From G942493375 sp942493375 (GTDB lineage: Bacteria > Armatimonadota > UBA5829): 64,000 bases of DNA. Below, in pieces: positions 29,601 to 38,852 of this stretch (position 1 is its first letter; each line of letters opens with the position of its first letter). Under the pieces are notes generated by a model. That model was given only the letters and a program-made list of their open reading frames with translations, was not told the DNA's origin and did not search any database. The stretch spans positions 5,580,001 to 5,644,000 of the forward strand of contig OW818698.1 of the NCBI GenBank assembly GCA_942493375.1, written 5' to 3'. The translations under genes were made by a program, and so were the position numbers.

Positions 29601-29766
29601 CTGGAATGATACCCCTCAGGAAATAAACCTTAATCTGTCTGCATTTAAAGGACTCAAGTCAAAGTGCAAAGATGTCTGGAATAACGCTGACTACGAATTA
29701 GTCAACAGCAAAGTGAAGATGACAGTCGACGCGAAGCTGCTGCGGTTGATAGTGATTGAGAGATAG
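26620..29766 (+). CDS. Secreted DUF6067/GH123-like glycoside hydrolase
   Basis: 1048 residues with signal peptide MLRRIVLLFSLVLWTSY. ATG 26620 has AAGGAG 8 bases upstream; ATG 26614 would have a 2-base spacing. N-terminal CBM9/DOMON-like sandwich (FGDDRIELYLKV, YTVQMEQEHWVVLIKIP), then beta-domains and, from about residue 500, a catalytic region with EYRGLFFCNEGPRGWN, FGFGLMPVPMRED, YDLNGVFFDGG and FIIDNHFAWPGPALM. The pattern resembles DUF6067 proteins, relatives of GH123. The Asp in GVFFDGG is a candidate catalytic residue. Follows the UroD-like gene by 26 bases and is the first of a probable run with the DUF2809 and lipoprotein genes. Substrate unknown. Confidence 0.7.
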   Translation: MLRRIVLLFSLVLWTSYTIGALPAFCAGTSIVVPSKSIGNTDIPLPYDLNYKGFAFLNKPPTCNVSYEPDALDFTFTVPIKTGYKPKGATLRDGDIFGDDRIELYLKVDDSSPYSHYAVSAMGTIADDKMHDRNWNGTATYTVQMEQEHWVVLIKIPYVDFGFDPANGTSLKALVAAYSGEPGNSFYRSSVSVPIDFAGAAFQSFVISPTLPFAEKVTIGNVVYDLNGKGSLPVEYQIKNPGTQAVTVDIASQKTEIPGESSRTVSEKIQLGDGKLSKVTLSVEGVLNSDVEIKNEIIPRIDLTAIDWYNCNVVVYNQKNLEPYVKNVVVSIDGKKRLECPLIKLSFRKINLKDLKPGPHEMVYSFLNKSGKVFISQTKTINIYEPERIASDVSQIDVSKYYKSVGYESSRVTLTRSRFDLSNGIFPKQIAVDSRVILDKPVQLLFDGKVLPTIGKVEVVSKNKNQVVLKSVSQCDGKTITVTADHRYDGFVWYDVEISGKERFEYKALDVLIPLKLDEDILLTHDAAYPDATFKKAPADPAILPTTSQVLPYGRLLKSDETTTLPLASYVGLATDTNEEYRGLFFCNEGPRGWNVRNYDQTYKIQRTGDLASLTVKISDGQKRLKQKTIKFGFGLMPVPMREDIKNFHEYYRMDVQNWVLAYKPRNGEQYSYLQQIAWNGIKIALAHESWAEYESYWKAGLNENHMQSYAATAKAAGLKTIFYFGFLISNLIPEFAVYHDLFITKPNSYPDFPFTPYAYYAQGDPDQGAYGVCYNSVFGDFFAKGIIDAVHHYDLNGVFFDGGLGTLSGCTNVKHGCGTIDPYGRLVPTFPIRQFRSLMEYVYNNGNKKDPGFIIDNHFAWPGPALMGLMSSYWTGECSIFFEPQSRTDPGALRAMMNGKLYGIPCDLLRRPETDWNTAWAQGLLVNAYPRLIAMNTPQLNQRMWGLYDQYQLTSDTFTPYFSKKNKVIKDNPNVFVSYYNTDKALVVVVSNYWNDTPQEINLNLSAFKGLKSKCKDVWNNADYELVNSKVKMTVDAKLLRLIVIER

Positions 29767-29818
29767 AAATACGCTACGAATAGTCTATTTATACACTTAG
29801 GACGATCACGGTTTGGAT

Positions 29819-30226
29819 ATGCGTAAGAATGGAGGTCAACATAACAACCATATGAGAATTGAGATCTCCGTTCTGCATCTTATTTGCTTTATTCTGCTCT
29901 TTCTGACTGAAGTATACATAGCCATATTTGTAAAAGACTCCTTTGTGCGGCCCTATCTTGGCGATGTGCTGGTTGTGATCTTATTGTATTGTCTGATAAG
30001 ATCACTGCTCCTTGTCGACGATAGAAAACTGATTATAGGAGTCTTCATCTTTGCCTGTTTTGTGGAGTTTACGCAGTACATTCACCTGATACGGATTCTT
30101 GGCCTTGAGCATAGCAGAATTATGTCCGCAATCATGGGCACTTCCTTTGCCTGGAACGATATCCTTTGCTATCTTGCTGGGTGTGCAATTGTATATGTTG
30201 CTGCTACAATAAAGCGATGCAAATAG
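29819..30226 (+). CDS. DUF2809 membrane protein
   Basis: About 135 residues with four hydrophobic segments (ICFILLFLTEVYIAIFV, LVVILLYCLIRSLLL, IGVFIFACFVEFTQYI, CYLAGCAIVYVAA) and the FVEFTQ and WNDILCYLAGC patterns of DUF2809, a small inner-membrane family of unknown function. The start is unclear: ATG 29819, TTG 29813 and ATG 29852 are in frame, and none has a well-placed ribosome site, although GGAGG at 29831 is 16 bases before ATG 29852. It lies between two secreted glycan-active proteins on the same strand, 20 bases before the lipoprotein gene; no functional link is evident. Confidence 0.8.
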   Translation: MRKNGGQHNNHMRIEISVLHLICFILLFLTEVYIAIFVKDSFVRPYLGDVLVVILLYCLIRSLLLVDDRKLIIGVFIFACFVEFTQYIHLIRILGLEHSRIMSAIMGTSFAWNDILCYLAGCAIVYVAATIKRCK

Positions 30227-30245
30227 CGGGGACTGGAGATTATCA

Positions 30246-32216
30246 ATGCCAAGACTATCATATATGCTATTCATTACTAATATTTTGCTAATTGTTATTG
30301 TTGGATGTGCTTGGACTGGCGATATAACTGTTGCAGACAATGCTGTCACGATGCTCAATGGCGATCAAAAACTTGTCCTCAGCAGGAGCAACACGGCTTT
30401 TGATTATACTACATCATCGTTGTCGCAGACTTACACATGTATCGGGAACCCTTCATACAGCACTTTTAGCGTCAGACGGGAGATAGGTGCTCCTGTAGTT
30501 AAGAGAGAGCAAGGTCGGTCTTTACTGTCAGAGAAATATCTGCTGGCTGACAATAATACGCTTTCGGTATCTATTATTATGGTAAATGGACTCCCGGGAT
30601 TTTCTGTCCAGACCAAACTGACTAACAACAACAGCGATTGCACTCTGGGGTTTCGGTGGACCAACTCTCTGGAAGCAGATCAAACCATTACGTGTTCAAT
30701 CGACGGCGCCAGCTACGCGTCTTACGACAGAATAGGCCGCAGCAATTTCGTGTATCTGGATGAATGTAAGTGGGCTGTGTTGCAGTACGGAGAGTCTCGG
30801 ATCTGCGTTATGACTCCTGGAGGGCTTTCGAAGCACTGGTCGAGAATGGTTATCATCAACCATATGCCTTCTATGTTATTTACTCCTAAAGGCAAGACAA
30901 TCCAGCATTCGTTCTTTCTGTGTGAAGTGAAAGATCCATCAGAAGCTTCTGCAATATACAAGAAAGTAGAAAAGGCGCATACCAATGCGGTGAAAACCAA
31001 TATCTATCCGCTGAAGAATGTAGAATATGGCACTCCTGCTCCTGCATCTGTGCAGAATCTAAATACATATGGACAGTCCAACTATATGGAGACACTTGAG
31101 AGGGAACCGGGGCAGTGGGTCAAGGACATAGGCCTGTGGTTCAGTGACCAGCCTGTCCCTGACAATATTAAAATACTAAAAAGAGTAAATCCGGACGCCA
31201 AACTGTTGGCGTATATCAACTGGATGGAGATATATAGTAAAACCCAGGCTCAAGCTACCGGCGATATGGCGCTATACAACTGGAATGCTCTAAAAGTCGG
31301 TTATGAGTTCCTCGACATAGATGCACACCCCAACTGGATAGCATATGACAGCGCAGGAAACATCAAGCGCTCGGGTTACAGGCCTCAGTCCTGTTTCTAC
31401 ACTTGTATGCATCAGCCTGACTTACAGGACGCTGTTAAGAAGGTTGCTGCAAAAGTTATCGAGGTTGGACTGGATGGCATGTTTATCGACAATGCATTCC
31501 CAATGGATGAATGTTATGGAGAAAAGTTAGACAAACATAGACATCCATCTGCATTCCGGACCAATGATGAAGCCTATATGCATACTCTAAAAATAGCCTA
31601 TGATACAACAAAGAGCTATGGTAAGGATAAGGTAGTATTCACCAATATGGGGCCATTCTCTTTCTATCCTGAACGCTGGAAGTATATGGACATGCAGATG
31701 TGGGAGTCTGCGGCATATACTGCAGGAAACCCGATAGAAATAAGAGCATGGAAAGATCTGGAATATCAAGGCACCATAGCTCAGGATGCCGCTAAGCATG
31801 GCAAGGTATCTTGTTTGTTCGACTACTACTCAGAAATTCCAAACCAGGACCAGATCAACGGCGCGCTGTTCTCATATGCTTATTGCAAACTCTACGGTAT
31901 AGTCTGGTCAGACCACCGGACTATAATGGATGAGCAAGACAATGCCACTAAAACCACCGGCCAGGAACTTTATGCTGCCAGACTCGGTAAACCAACGAGT
32001 GCTGTCAAAAATATCGGTAAAGTATACTATAGGATCTTTGAAAATGGACTGGTCGCTGTCAACTCATCCAGATTCAAAAATGCTTCAGTTGCTATTTCTA
32101 TCAAGAAAGCTGGAACGCTTACAGAAATATCAAGGCATACGCAGATAAAACCAGCCAGTGATAAGATTAGCATGGATATGGAACCTATGATGGGGCGGGT
32201 TTTTCTGTATAAATGA
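30246..32216 (+). CDS. Glycosidase-like lipoprotein (TIM barrel)
   Basis: 656 residues. The N-terminus is a signal peptide ending in a lipobox (VIVGC), so the protein is probably a lipoprotein. An N-terminal beta-sandwich (about 30-250) precedes a TIM-barrel-like region with GLWFSDQPVPDNIKI, LLAYINWMEIY and VGLDGMFIDNAFPMDEC. FIDNAF sits where a barrel strand 4 or 5 Asp would be. I recognise no named family; it may be a distant clan GH-D/GH-A-type protein. Same strand and close to the two previous genes. Function is inferred only as glycan-active. Confidence 0.55.
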   Translation: MPRLSYMLFITNILLIVIVGCAWTGDITVADNAVTMLNGDQKLVLSRSNTAFDYTTSSLSQTYTCIGNPSYSTFSVRREIGAPVVKREQGRSLLSEKYLLADNNTLSVSIIMVNGLPGFSVQTKLTNNNSDCTLGFRWTNSLEADQTITCSIDGASYASYDRIGRSNFVYLDECKWAVLQYGESRICVMTPGGLSKHWSRMVIINHMPSMLFTPKGKTIQHSFFLCEVKDPSEASAIYKKVEKAHTNAVKTNIYPLKNVEYGTPAPASVQNLNTYGQSNYMETLEREPGQWVKDIGLWFSDQPVPDNIKILKRVNPDAKLLAYINWMEIYSKTQAQATGDMALYNWNALKVGYEFLDIDAHPNWIAYDSAGNIKRSGYRPQSCFYTCMHQPDLQDAVKKVAAKVIEVGLDGMFIDNAFPMDECYGEKLDKHRHPSAFRTNDEAYMHTLKIAYDTTKSYGKDKVVFTNMGPFSFYPERWKYMDMQMWESAAYTAGNPIEIRAWKDLEYQGTIAQDAAKHGKVSCLFDYYSEIPNQDQINGALFSYAYCKLYGIVWSDHRTIMDEQDNATKTTGQELYAARLGKPTSAVKNIGKVYYRIFENGLVAVNSSRFKNASVAISIKKAGTLTEISRHTQIKPASDKISMDMEPMMGRVFLYK

Positions 32217-32247
32217 TGTGAGTTTTAGTTATAGGTGAAGTCAACGA

Positions 32248-32297
32248 CCAACTCCCCGTTCGTCCTGAGCGCAGTCGAAGGGCGGACGGAGAGTTGG
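32248..32297. repeat. Palindrome GTTCGTCCTGAGCGCAGTCG family
   Basis: Inverted arms CCAACTCCCCGTTCGTCC and GGGCGGACGGAGAGTTGG with a centre TGAGCGCAGTCGAA, 15 of 18 pairs. It lies between the ends of two convergent genes and probably also works as a terminator hairpin. The centre sequence resembles a repeat seen in many bacteria, from memory. Confidence 0.75.
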
Positions 32298-32316
32298 CCA
32301 TATGTTTCTACTCAAT

Positions 32317-34311
32317 TTACTTGGTTAACTTCAAATAAACCGGCTCCATCAATCTCAATTCCACCGGTATCGAGAGTTTCCTATCATTCGTAGAAATGTT
32401 CAACTGATCCCATTCGCCTTCAGAATTAAGAACACTAACCTTACAACCATTCCATTCGCTGGAAACGCACAGCTCAACTCCAGGTGCGGTGTCTGAGCAC
32501 AGGTTTATCAAGGTTACAATGGCTTTGTTCCCGGTTTGGGATCTATTGTATATGCAGTAGACATTAGGGGAATGCTCTACATAGACCGGTAGTGATTCCA
32601 GCCCCAGCCACTCGATCGACTGGCGGATGATCTCTTTCTTTCTGTAGTTGAAAACAGTTGATGACATATTGTCCTGCAGGTTAAAAGCAGTGATTACGAC
32701 TCTGCCTCCCAGGCTGTTTTCATATCTTACCATTCCCGGGATGACTGCTTTACCGCTCGGGTCGCAGAACGATGTCAGAGTCTTTGCCTGCGGACTGGGT
32801 GTGAGCTCATAAAACCCGCCACCTTCGGAGCCGGCGGGTGCAAAGATGAAGTTGTACATGTCCTTACCAGTGATTCCAACAAATCCGGAGTCTTCTTCAA
32901 TAATCTCGGTGCAGAATGTTGCCTTGGTGCCTGGGACTACCTCAGCTCCTATTAAATCCCCAAAGCCCCGTCGTGACAGAATATTTGCTGCCTGTCCGTC
33001 CATCATCACACCGTGTGAAAGCAAGTCCTTAACTTCATCGTCTGATATGAATGAAGCATAGTTTCCAGCCAGCATTTTCACTTTTTCAGGCTTTACTGAG
33101 TAAGGAATCCCATATTTCCCCAGAATCCCCAGCCACGGATTGAGTGAATCACTCGGACTATATGCAGTCGCTGGGTTGTAAGGCACAACAACGTGAGACC
33201 ATGGTGAATGGCAGATTTCGACACCTGCCGGACTGCAGTCTTTTACTTCATTGTGGATTGTAGAAAACCGCTTCGATTCCGCTTTGAACATCTCGCTGTA
33301 GCCGGATTCCTCCAGCGGATCACTCAGGTATTGTGTAGTGTAAAACAGAGAATTGTACATTCCGTAGGAAAACGCCGCAGCCATCAGGCTTTTGATCTTT
33401 GCAGCTGACATAAAGAATCGTGTGTGCGGGTATGTATCCGACTCATGCATGAGCTCGAAGTGTTTAGGTAAGTTTGCCTTGGAATATAGAACATTAAAGA
33501 TAGCAAACGGGATCTCCCAGGCATTGTCTGAGCAGTATGTTGACCCATAGACACGGACCAGCGGTTTTGTGTTCCCAGCAAACGCAGCAGCAACAGCTTC
33601 CGTAAAATCACCGTCAAAGCCCGCCATTCCTGACTGGCAGAGAGAGACTCTGGTATCCGGAGAGACTTCATCGATCTTCTCCCGGACCAATCCAGCGAAG
33701 CCAGCAAGTGTATCGCGTGAAAGCTCTCCCCATTGTCTTCTCAACCGGATACTTTCAGGAGTTACGCAGCTGAATATATCGCAGAGTTCTTCACGGGTGT
33801 ATTCTTTTCCAACCTTCAATGCAAACTCTTTGAGATGCAGTGGGCAGAAGCATCCGAACCTGACTGGACTATGATTGCTGAACTGGTAGTCATCTTCAAA
33901 CTGAATCACAAACGGCTTCGCGATCCCGGCAACCAGTGCAATATTACTCGGGAAGACTTCACGGAATCGTTCATCCAGAGGGCAGGATGATATATCGGAC
34001 GTTTTACCATCGAGTCCGGTAATGCTCTGAAATCCGCCTCTACCCGATTGAAACGACGGAGCACACCACCATCCGACCTGAATATCCGTATCTGCCAGGC
34101 TGTTCTTTACCCCTAGCAGAAACTCTCCGAATTCACGGTAGACTTCCCGGTCAGGAAAACCAGTCAGACGCACTCCAAGCTCTGGGGCCACGAGCAGGAA
34201 CCTTCTGAGTCCGTAATTCTGCTTGAGCCTGAGAAGTACAGAAGCATTTTTGTCTATATCAAATGTGTGTGGGGTAATTGGTACTATTGGCTGTATTTGT
34301 GAATTATCCAT
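32317..34311 (-). CDS. TIM-barrel glycosidase-like protein
   Basis: 664 residues from ATG 34311, chosen because AGGA lies about 8 bases upstream and the extra 53 residues of the longer frame would overlap the divergent promoter region. The barrel shows LLVAPELGVRLTGF, VGWWCAPSFQSG, PFVIQFEDDYQF and FGCFCPLHLKEFAL. The E-D-D in FEDDYQF and a later acidic stretch could be catalytic. Middle region resembles a beta-galactosidase trimerisation-like Rossmann domain (ILSRRGFGDLIGAEV). No signal peptide. Divergent from the MttB-like gene with a 187-bp shared upstream region. Family name not certain. Confidence 0.6.
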   Translation of the reverse strand: MDNSQIQPIVPITPHTFDIDKNASVLLRLKQNYGLRRFLLVAPELGVRLTGFPDREVYREFGEFLLGVKNSLADTDIQVGWWCAPSFQSGRGGFQSITGLDGKTSDISSCPLDERFREVFPSNIALVAGIAKPFVIQFEDDYQFSNHSPVRFGCFCPLHLKEFALKVGKEYTREELCDIFSCVTPESIRLRRQWGELSRDTLAGFAGLVREKIDEVSPDTRVSLCQSGMAGFDGDFTEAVAAAFAGNTKPLVRVYGSTYCSDNAWEIPFAIFNVLYSKANLPKHFELMHESDTYPHTRFFMSAAKIKSLMAAAFSYGMYNSLFYTTQYLSDPLEESGYSEMFKAESKRFSTIHNEVKDCSPAGVEICHSPWSHVVVPYNPATAYSPSDSLNPWLGILGKYGIPYSVKPEKVKMLAGNYASFISDDEVKDLLSHGVMMDGQAANILSRRGFGDLIGAEVVPGTKATFCTEIIEEDSGFVGITGKDMYNFIFAPAGSEGGGFYELTPSPQAKTLTSFCDPSGKAVIPGMVRYENSLGGRVVITAFNLQDNMSSTVFNYRKKEIIRQSIEWLGLESLPVYVEHSPNVYCIYNRSQTGNKAIVTLINLCSDTAPGVELCVSSEWNGCKVSVLNSEGEWDQLNISTNDRKLSIPVELRLMEPVYLKLTK

Positions 34312-34498
34312 AGAATAAGTCCTGTCTGTAATGATTTCTGCGGAGTTAGTTTCAACCACGCCGCAGTTATGCCTAAAGGATACCACTTGCTGATTCTGTA
34401 GTCGAGTAAAGACAAAGGAATAACGCATGATATCGTCGTAGTATTCATCACAGGTATTATTGATCAACAATGAATCTTGGCCCGGAGGATATCCACAA

Positions 34499-35974
34499 AT
34501 GTCGGAATTATACGGAATCTTGAACCCATGGAAACCTGAAGAGCTTCAGAAGATCCATGAGGCCAGCTTGCAGATATTGGAGAAGACCGGAGTTTGGGTC
34601 GACAATGATTCTGTCCTGGATATTTTGGAATCGACCGACGCGCGTATAGACCGTGAGAATAGGGTCGTCCGCTTTCCATCGGCTATGGTGCAGGAGACGA
34701 TGGATAATGCTCCCGGGAGTTGGGACCGTATTGTTGATGGAGAAACCGGCAAGTTTTCTGTGAGTGTTGATTGCGGGTCTTATGCGATCTGGGACTACAA
34801 CACAGGGCAGGCCCGACCGAGTGTGCCTTCGGACTATGTGAATGTCCCCCGACTGGTGCAGGCGCTGGATCATATAGATGCTGCTGGTAACCTGGTCTAT
34901 TCGATGGATGTCCCTCCAGCAGTTGGGGATATGATAGCTTACCGGCATATGTGGATGCATACCAACAAAAAAGGCGGAGGTGGACTGGGAAGGTGTCCGA
35001 GCTGCTGCCATGCACTATTGCCGAGGTCTTTTGACTACTTATGCGAGATGCTTGAGATCAAAATCGGCAGGGAGAAGATGCAGTCGGATCCTGAGTTCAG
35101 CTTCTTCATGGGATGTGCCAGCCCTCTGCGGTTTGGCAATGACGTGCTCATGATGGCGATGCATTCGATCAAGCGAGGGCAGGTGGTTGGTATCGGCGGT
35201 AACTGCAACTGCGGGGTTCAGTCTCCGGTTACTCCGGCATCAAATATAGCGATGGACCATGCAGAGAGACTTGCCGGGATGTGTATCGTTACGTCCATCA
35301 AACCTGATGCAAAGTTCTATTTCTGTAATCACACATACTTTCTGGACATGCAGAGTGCAGATATCGCCAGCGGTTCCCCTGAACAGACGTTGCTTGCTCT
35401 ACTTGGTCAGAAAGTTCTGGAGCACTGCGGATTCCGGCTGGTGGTGAACCATCCTATAATGGACATCGGTTCGCACTATCCGGATTCTCAGGCTGCTGCT
35501 GAGAAGATGATGTATACACTGCTGACTGCTCTCGGTGGGGCTAAAGGGATCGGTGGAGCAGGGCAGCTCAAGGAAGATTTTTGCTACGAGCAGCTTGTAA
35601 TAGACAACGAAATCGCCGGCTATGTTAAGCACCTGGTTGATGGAACTAAGATCAATGACCAGACCATAGCTTTGGAGACAATACTGGAGCGTGGAATTGG
35701 AGCAAATTTCCTGGACTGCGATACTACGGTAGATTTTGTGCGTGAGGTTTACTCTCCTCCAACTCTTTTCTACAGAAAACGCAAGTCCGAATGGGTGCGT
35801 GATGGCGCCAAAGATACGCTTACCAGAGCCCACGAAAAGGTGGAGCAAATACTCGCCTCCGAAACTCCAGTTTTCTTGACCGATGAACAGACAGATGCAA
35901 TGGACGAGATAATTATCAAGGCCTGTTCCGAATTGACCGATGGCTGGAACCCTCGGCCATATCTGGCATTATAA
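34499..35974 (+). CDS. MttB-family trimethylamine-type methyltransferase (non-pyrrolysine)
   Basis: 491 residues of the MttB superfamily: EELQKIHEASLQILEKTG at the N-terminus, FFMGCASPLRFG, GIGGNCNCGVQSPVTPAS, and LLTALGGAKGIGGAGQ. Classical MttB carries a pyrrolysine from an in-frame UAG; no such interruption exists here, so this belongs to the larger non-pyrrolysine group, some of which demethylate glycine betaine or other quaternary amines with a corrinoid protein. ATG 34499 was chosen for GGAGG ten bases upstream. It is the first of a run with a second MttB-family protein, an MFS transporter and a GH127-like enzyme. Real substrate unknown. Confidence 0.85.
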   Translation: MSELYGILNPWKPEELQKIHEASLQILEKTGVWVDNDSVLDILESTDARIDRENRVVRFPSAMVQETMDNAPGSWDRIVDGETGKFSVSVDCGSYAIWDYNTGQARPSVPSDYVNVPRLVQALDHIDAAGNLVYSMDVPPAVGDMIAYRHMWMHTNKKGGGGLGRCPSCCHALLPRSFDYLCEMLEIKIGREKMQSDPEFSFFMGCASPLRFGNDVLMMAMHSIKRGQVVGIGGNCNCGVQSPVTPASNIAMDHAERLAGMCIVTSIKPDAKFYFCNHTYFLDMQSADIASGSPEQTLLALLGQKVLEHCGFRLVVNHPIMDIGSHYPDSQAAAEKMMYTLLTALGGAKGIGGAGQLKEDFCYEQLVIDNEIAGYVKHLVDGTKINDQTIALETILERGIGANFLDCDTTVDFVREVYSPPTLFYRKRKSEWVRDGAKDTLTRAHEKVEQILASETPVFLTDEQTDAMDEIIIKACSELTDGWNPRPYLAL

Positions 35975-36080
35975 ATAACAAGATCCTAGAACAATAACTG
36001 TAGAAGGGACGTATGATCTGTGGATTATGAGTGGTGGTCCAATTCATCATTCAACATTCATACTTCATCATTGATAAGAG

Positions 36081-37508
36081 ATGATAACAGGCAATCTTTG
36101 GAAACTTCATGATGATCAGGCACTTCAGAAGATAGACTCTGCTGCTATTAGTCTTCTCACAAAGAGTGGTGTACGGATCGAGAATGATGAACTCCTCGAC
36201 TTGCTGGATTCTGCCGGCTGTCGGATTGAACGATCATCTCTGCGCTGTTATTTCTCTGAGAATTTGATAGCAGATGCCATCGGCAAGCTTGGTGCTCAAA
36301 CTGATGATACCATAAAAATCCCAATCGGCTGGAACCCTCAGAACACGCTATCTCAAACAGGCAGCTATCCACATTTGTTGGATTGGCCCAGCGGTTACCG
36401 TCGACTTGCCATCAGGCAGGATGTTGTCGATATGGCCAAAATGGCACACACGCTCGATGATTTTGGAGAAGTTGGTCGTGTGCTTGTTTGCTCCGAGGTC
36501 GATCCCCATATAGAGCCAGTTTGGAACACTCTGCAGATTGCCAAAACTACCGATAAACCAATCATCGGCGGTGAGGTGATGTTTGTAGAGCAACTGCAGC
36601 CGCTGGTGAAAATGGGGGAGATACTGACCGGCAGACCCGGCGAAACTGGGTTGATTGCAGCATGCGATTTCTTCATTGCTCCTTTGACACTCTACAAGAG
36701 GCAGGCCGATCTCTTTGTAGCCAAACGCAGACTCGGTATGCCGATCGATCCCGGCACAATGCCCATATCTGGTCTGAGTGCACCTGTAACCATTGCAGGC
36801 ACAGTAGCCGTCGCAGTAGCTGAACTGATTGCAGGCTGGGTGCTTGGTTACCTGATAAATCCGGAACTGCCGGTCGGAGGGATCGTCTGCACCGGTTCAC
36901 TGGACATGAGCACGGCATCCGCCTGTTTCACCAGTCCGGAAGCTCTGTTGCAGGATACAATGACTACCCAGGTTTGCCATCGGTTATACGGGATCAATGT
37001 CTCCGCCGTCACTGGTTACTCCGACGCCAAGCGTCCCGGGCTGGAAGCTGTCTTCCAAAAGATGCTGGGCTTGAGCCTTGCGCCTTTTGGAACTACAAGA
37101 TTCATAAGTGCCGGCATCCTCTCAGCCGGTCAGGACTATTCCCCGGTCCAGCATATATTGGATGCTGAGATAAATAAGTCAATAGAGAGACTTTGGGGAG
37201 GGTTCGAAATCAGCGATGAAACTATCGCTCTGGACTTGATCCACCAGCAGATATCCACCGGTCACGCCAACTTCGTAGACACCGACCACACATTTGAACA
37301 CTACAAGTCCGAGCAATGGTTCCCCAGATGGATAGACCGCAGCGTCTGGCAGGGACAGTCCACAGAGATATCAGCTGAGTATAAGATGCTGGAACGAATA
37401 GATAACTACTGTAAAAACGCAATAGACAACTACCAGCAACCAGACATCGACCAAACAAAGATCAACGAACTGGAAAAGATACTAAAAGAGGCGGAAGGGA
37501 AACTATGA
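36081..37508 (+). CDS. Second MttB-family methyltransferase-like protein
   Basis: 475 residues. The start resembles the preceding gene product (IDSAAISLLTKSGVRIEND ... LLDSAGCRIER), and later ISGLSAPVTIAGTVAVAVAE and IDPGTMPISG fit the MttB superfamily, but the two proteins are clearly diverged paralogues rather than a recent duplication. No UAG codon interrupts it. The ATG has only AAGAG just ahead of it, a poor ribosome site, and the 106 bases before it are rich in TTCAT repeats. C-terminus has a helix-rich extension. Likely works with the first copy as a hetero-complex or has a different substrate; inference only. Confidence 0.75.
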   Translation: MITGNLWKLHDDQALQKIDSAAISLLTKSGVRIENDELLDLLDSAGCRIERSSLRCYFSENLIADAIGKLGAQTDDTIKIPIGWNPQNTLSQTGSYPHLLDWPSGYRRLAIRQDVVDMAKMAHTLDDFGEVGRVLVCSEVDPHIEPVWNTLQIAKTTDKPIIGGEVMFVEQLQPLVKMGEILTGRPGETGLIAACDFFIAPLTLYKRQADLFVAKRRLGMPIDPGTMPISGLSAPVTIAGTVAVAVAELIAGWVLGYLINPELPVGGIVCTGSLDMSTASACFTSPEALLQDTMTTQVCHRLYGINVSAVTGYSDAKRPGLEAVFQKMLGLSLAPFGTTRFISAGILSAGQDYSPVQHILDAEINKSIERLWGGFEISDETIALDLIHQQISTGHANFVDTDHTFEHYKSEQWFPRWIDRSVWQGQSTEISAEYKMLERIDNYCKNAIDNYQQPDIDQTKINELEKILKEAEGKL

Positions 37509-37585
37509 ATGATGAATGATGAATGTTGAAAGGGATGACCGCCGAGTCCGATTTCATAATTCATAATTCATACTTCATAATTCAA
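37508..37585. repeat. Facing ATGAATGATG and TTCATAATTC repeats
   Basis: ATGAATGATGAATGATGAA at the end of the MttB-like gene faces CATAATTCATAATTCATACT about 30 bases later, so the segment can fold. The region 36051-36078 before the previous gene holds a similar TTCATCATTCAACATTC run. Such trinucleotide-rich spacers are common intergenic repeats. The MFS start codon follows. Confidence 0.55.
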
Positions 37586-37590
37586 AAAAG

Positions 37591-38835
37591 GTGACTGAAG
37601 TAGAAACTATAGATAATTCGCGCCGCATGAAATTTGGGCGTTATGACATTGCATCTTTTGTGAGCTTTTTTGCCTATGCGGCTGGTTCGGTTGTTATACC
37701 GGTGGCACTGGTCTCACTCGCTCGCGACCTTGGGTTTACCTTGGAAAAAGGTGGTATGAGCGCCGGTGGTGCACTCCATTTAGGGCGGACGGTGACAATG
37801 GTAGCGACCATGCTGCTCTCCGGGTTTCTCGCTGGTCGATGGGGTAAACGCAAGACAATGGGCTGGTCGGTGGCTCTGATGGGCGTAGGGATGAGCCTCT
37901 GTGCAATAGCTCCGTTCTATGGGATATTGTTCCTTGCATTGTTGGTTGCAGGGATGGGAGAGGGTGTCATCGAAGGACTCTCAACTCCATTCGTGCTGAA
38001 TTTACACCCTAAAGAACCCGGTCGCTATATTAATTTTTCACACGCGTTCTGGTCAATAGGAGTTGTGGTTACGGTTCTGGCTTCTGGGGCTCTGATGTCT
38101 CTTGGCGTGTCCTGGCGTATTATGGTCGCTGCAAGTTCCTGCCTTGCATTCATTGCAGCTGCAGTCTTACTTCTTCCTGAATCGAAAGGACACGAGTATC
38201 CTGAGCATCCAGAACTTATCCATTGGAAAACTGTAATAGGGTATGCCCGCCAGATATTCCGCAATCGCAGGTTCTGGTTGTTCTTTGCTGCTATGTTTGT
38301 AGCCGGCGGTGGAGAGTTCTGCCTTACATTCTGGTGTGCGAGTTTCGTCCGGTTGAGTTTTATGGATGCTGCTTGGGCTGGTGGGGTCGGCACTGCCTTT
38401 TTTGCTGGTGGAATGGTGCTTGGGCGCACCGGCTGGGGTTATCTGATCAAACAGCACCAACTTAGGCACCTGATATTATGGTCAGCAATAGGAGGAGCAC
38501 TGGTTACGCTGGCATTTCCGATGCTAACCAGCCTTTGGACCTTATTCGGATTGTTGTTTGTAGCAGGAATTGCCACTGCTCCGTTTTGGCCCAGCGTTCT
38601 CAGCTACAGTACCGACCGTTTGCCCCATTTGGACAGCACGATGATGTATATACTCCTGTCGTGCGCAGGGATTCCAGGCTGCGGAGTATTTGCCTGGCTT
38701 ATGGGTTATATAGGAAACCAGACACATGATCTGCGTATGGCATTCTATCTGGTTCCCGCTTGCTATATAATACTGGCTGCTTTAATAGGTTATGACTGGC
38801 TGAAACCAGCAAAGATAATTGAAGAATCCCAGTAG
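37591..38835 (+). CDS. MFS transporter
   Basis: 414 residues with about 12 hydrophobic segments. The loop after the second segment reads AGRWGKRKTMG, the usual G-x-x-x-D/G-R-R/K-x-R/K motif of major facilitators, and a second half repeat begins near residue 210 (FRNRRFWLFFAAMF). It probably moves small solutes, such as sugars or their derivatives, across the inner membrane. GTG 37591 is used; AAAAAAGG abuts it with too little spacing, and ATG 37627 is a possible alternative. Lies 82 bases after the MttB-like gene and 17 before the GH127-like gene, so it fits as the uptake step for that operon. Substrate unknown. Confidence 0.9.
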   Translation: MTEVETIDNSRRMKFGRYDIASFVSFFAYAAGSVVIPVALVSLARDLGFTLEKGGMSAGGALHLGRTVTMVATMLLSGFLAGRWGKRKTMGWSVALMGVGMSLCAIAPFYGILFLALLVAGMGEGVIEGLSTPFVLNLHPKEPGRYINFSHAFWSIGVVVTVLASGALMSLGVSWRIMVAASSCLAFIAAAVLLLPESKGHEYPEHPELIHWKTVIGYARQIFRNRRFWLFFAAMFVAGGGEFCLTFWCASFVRLSFMDAAWAGGVGTAFFAGGMVLGRTGWGYLIKQHQLRHLILWSAIGGALVTLAFPMLTSLWTLFGLLFVAGIATAPFWPSVLSYSTDRLPHLDSTMMYILLSCAGIPGCGVFAWLMGYIGNQTHDLRMAFYLVPACYIILAALIGYDWLKPAKIIEESQ

Positions 38836-38852
38836 ACTTGAGGTTGTAAAAA

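Noticed and set aside
34499..37508. Pyrrolysine-containing MttB
   Set aside because: No in-frame UAG interrupts either MttB-family gene, so they are the non-pyrrolysine type.
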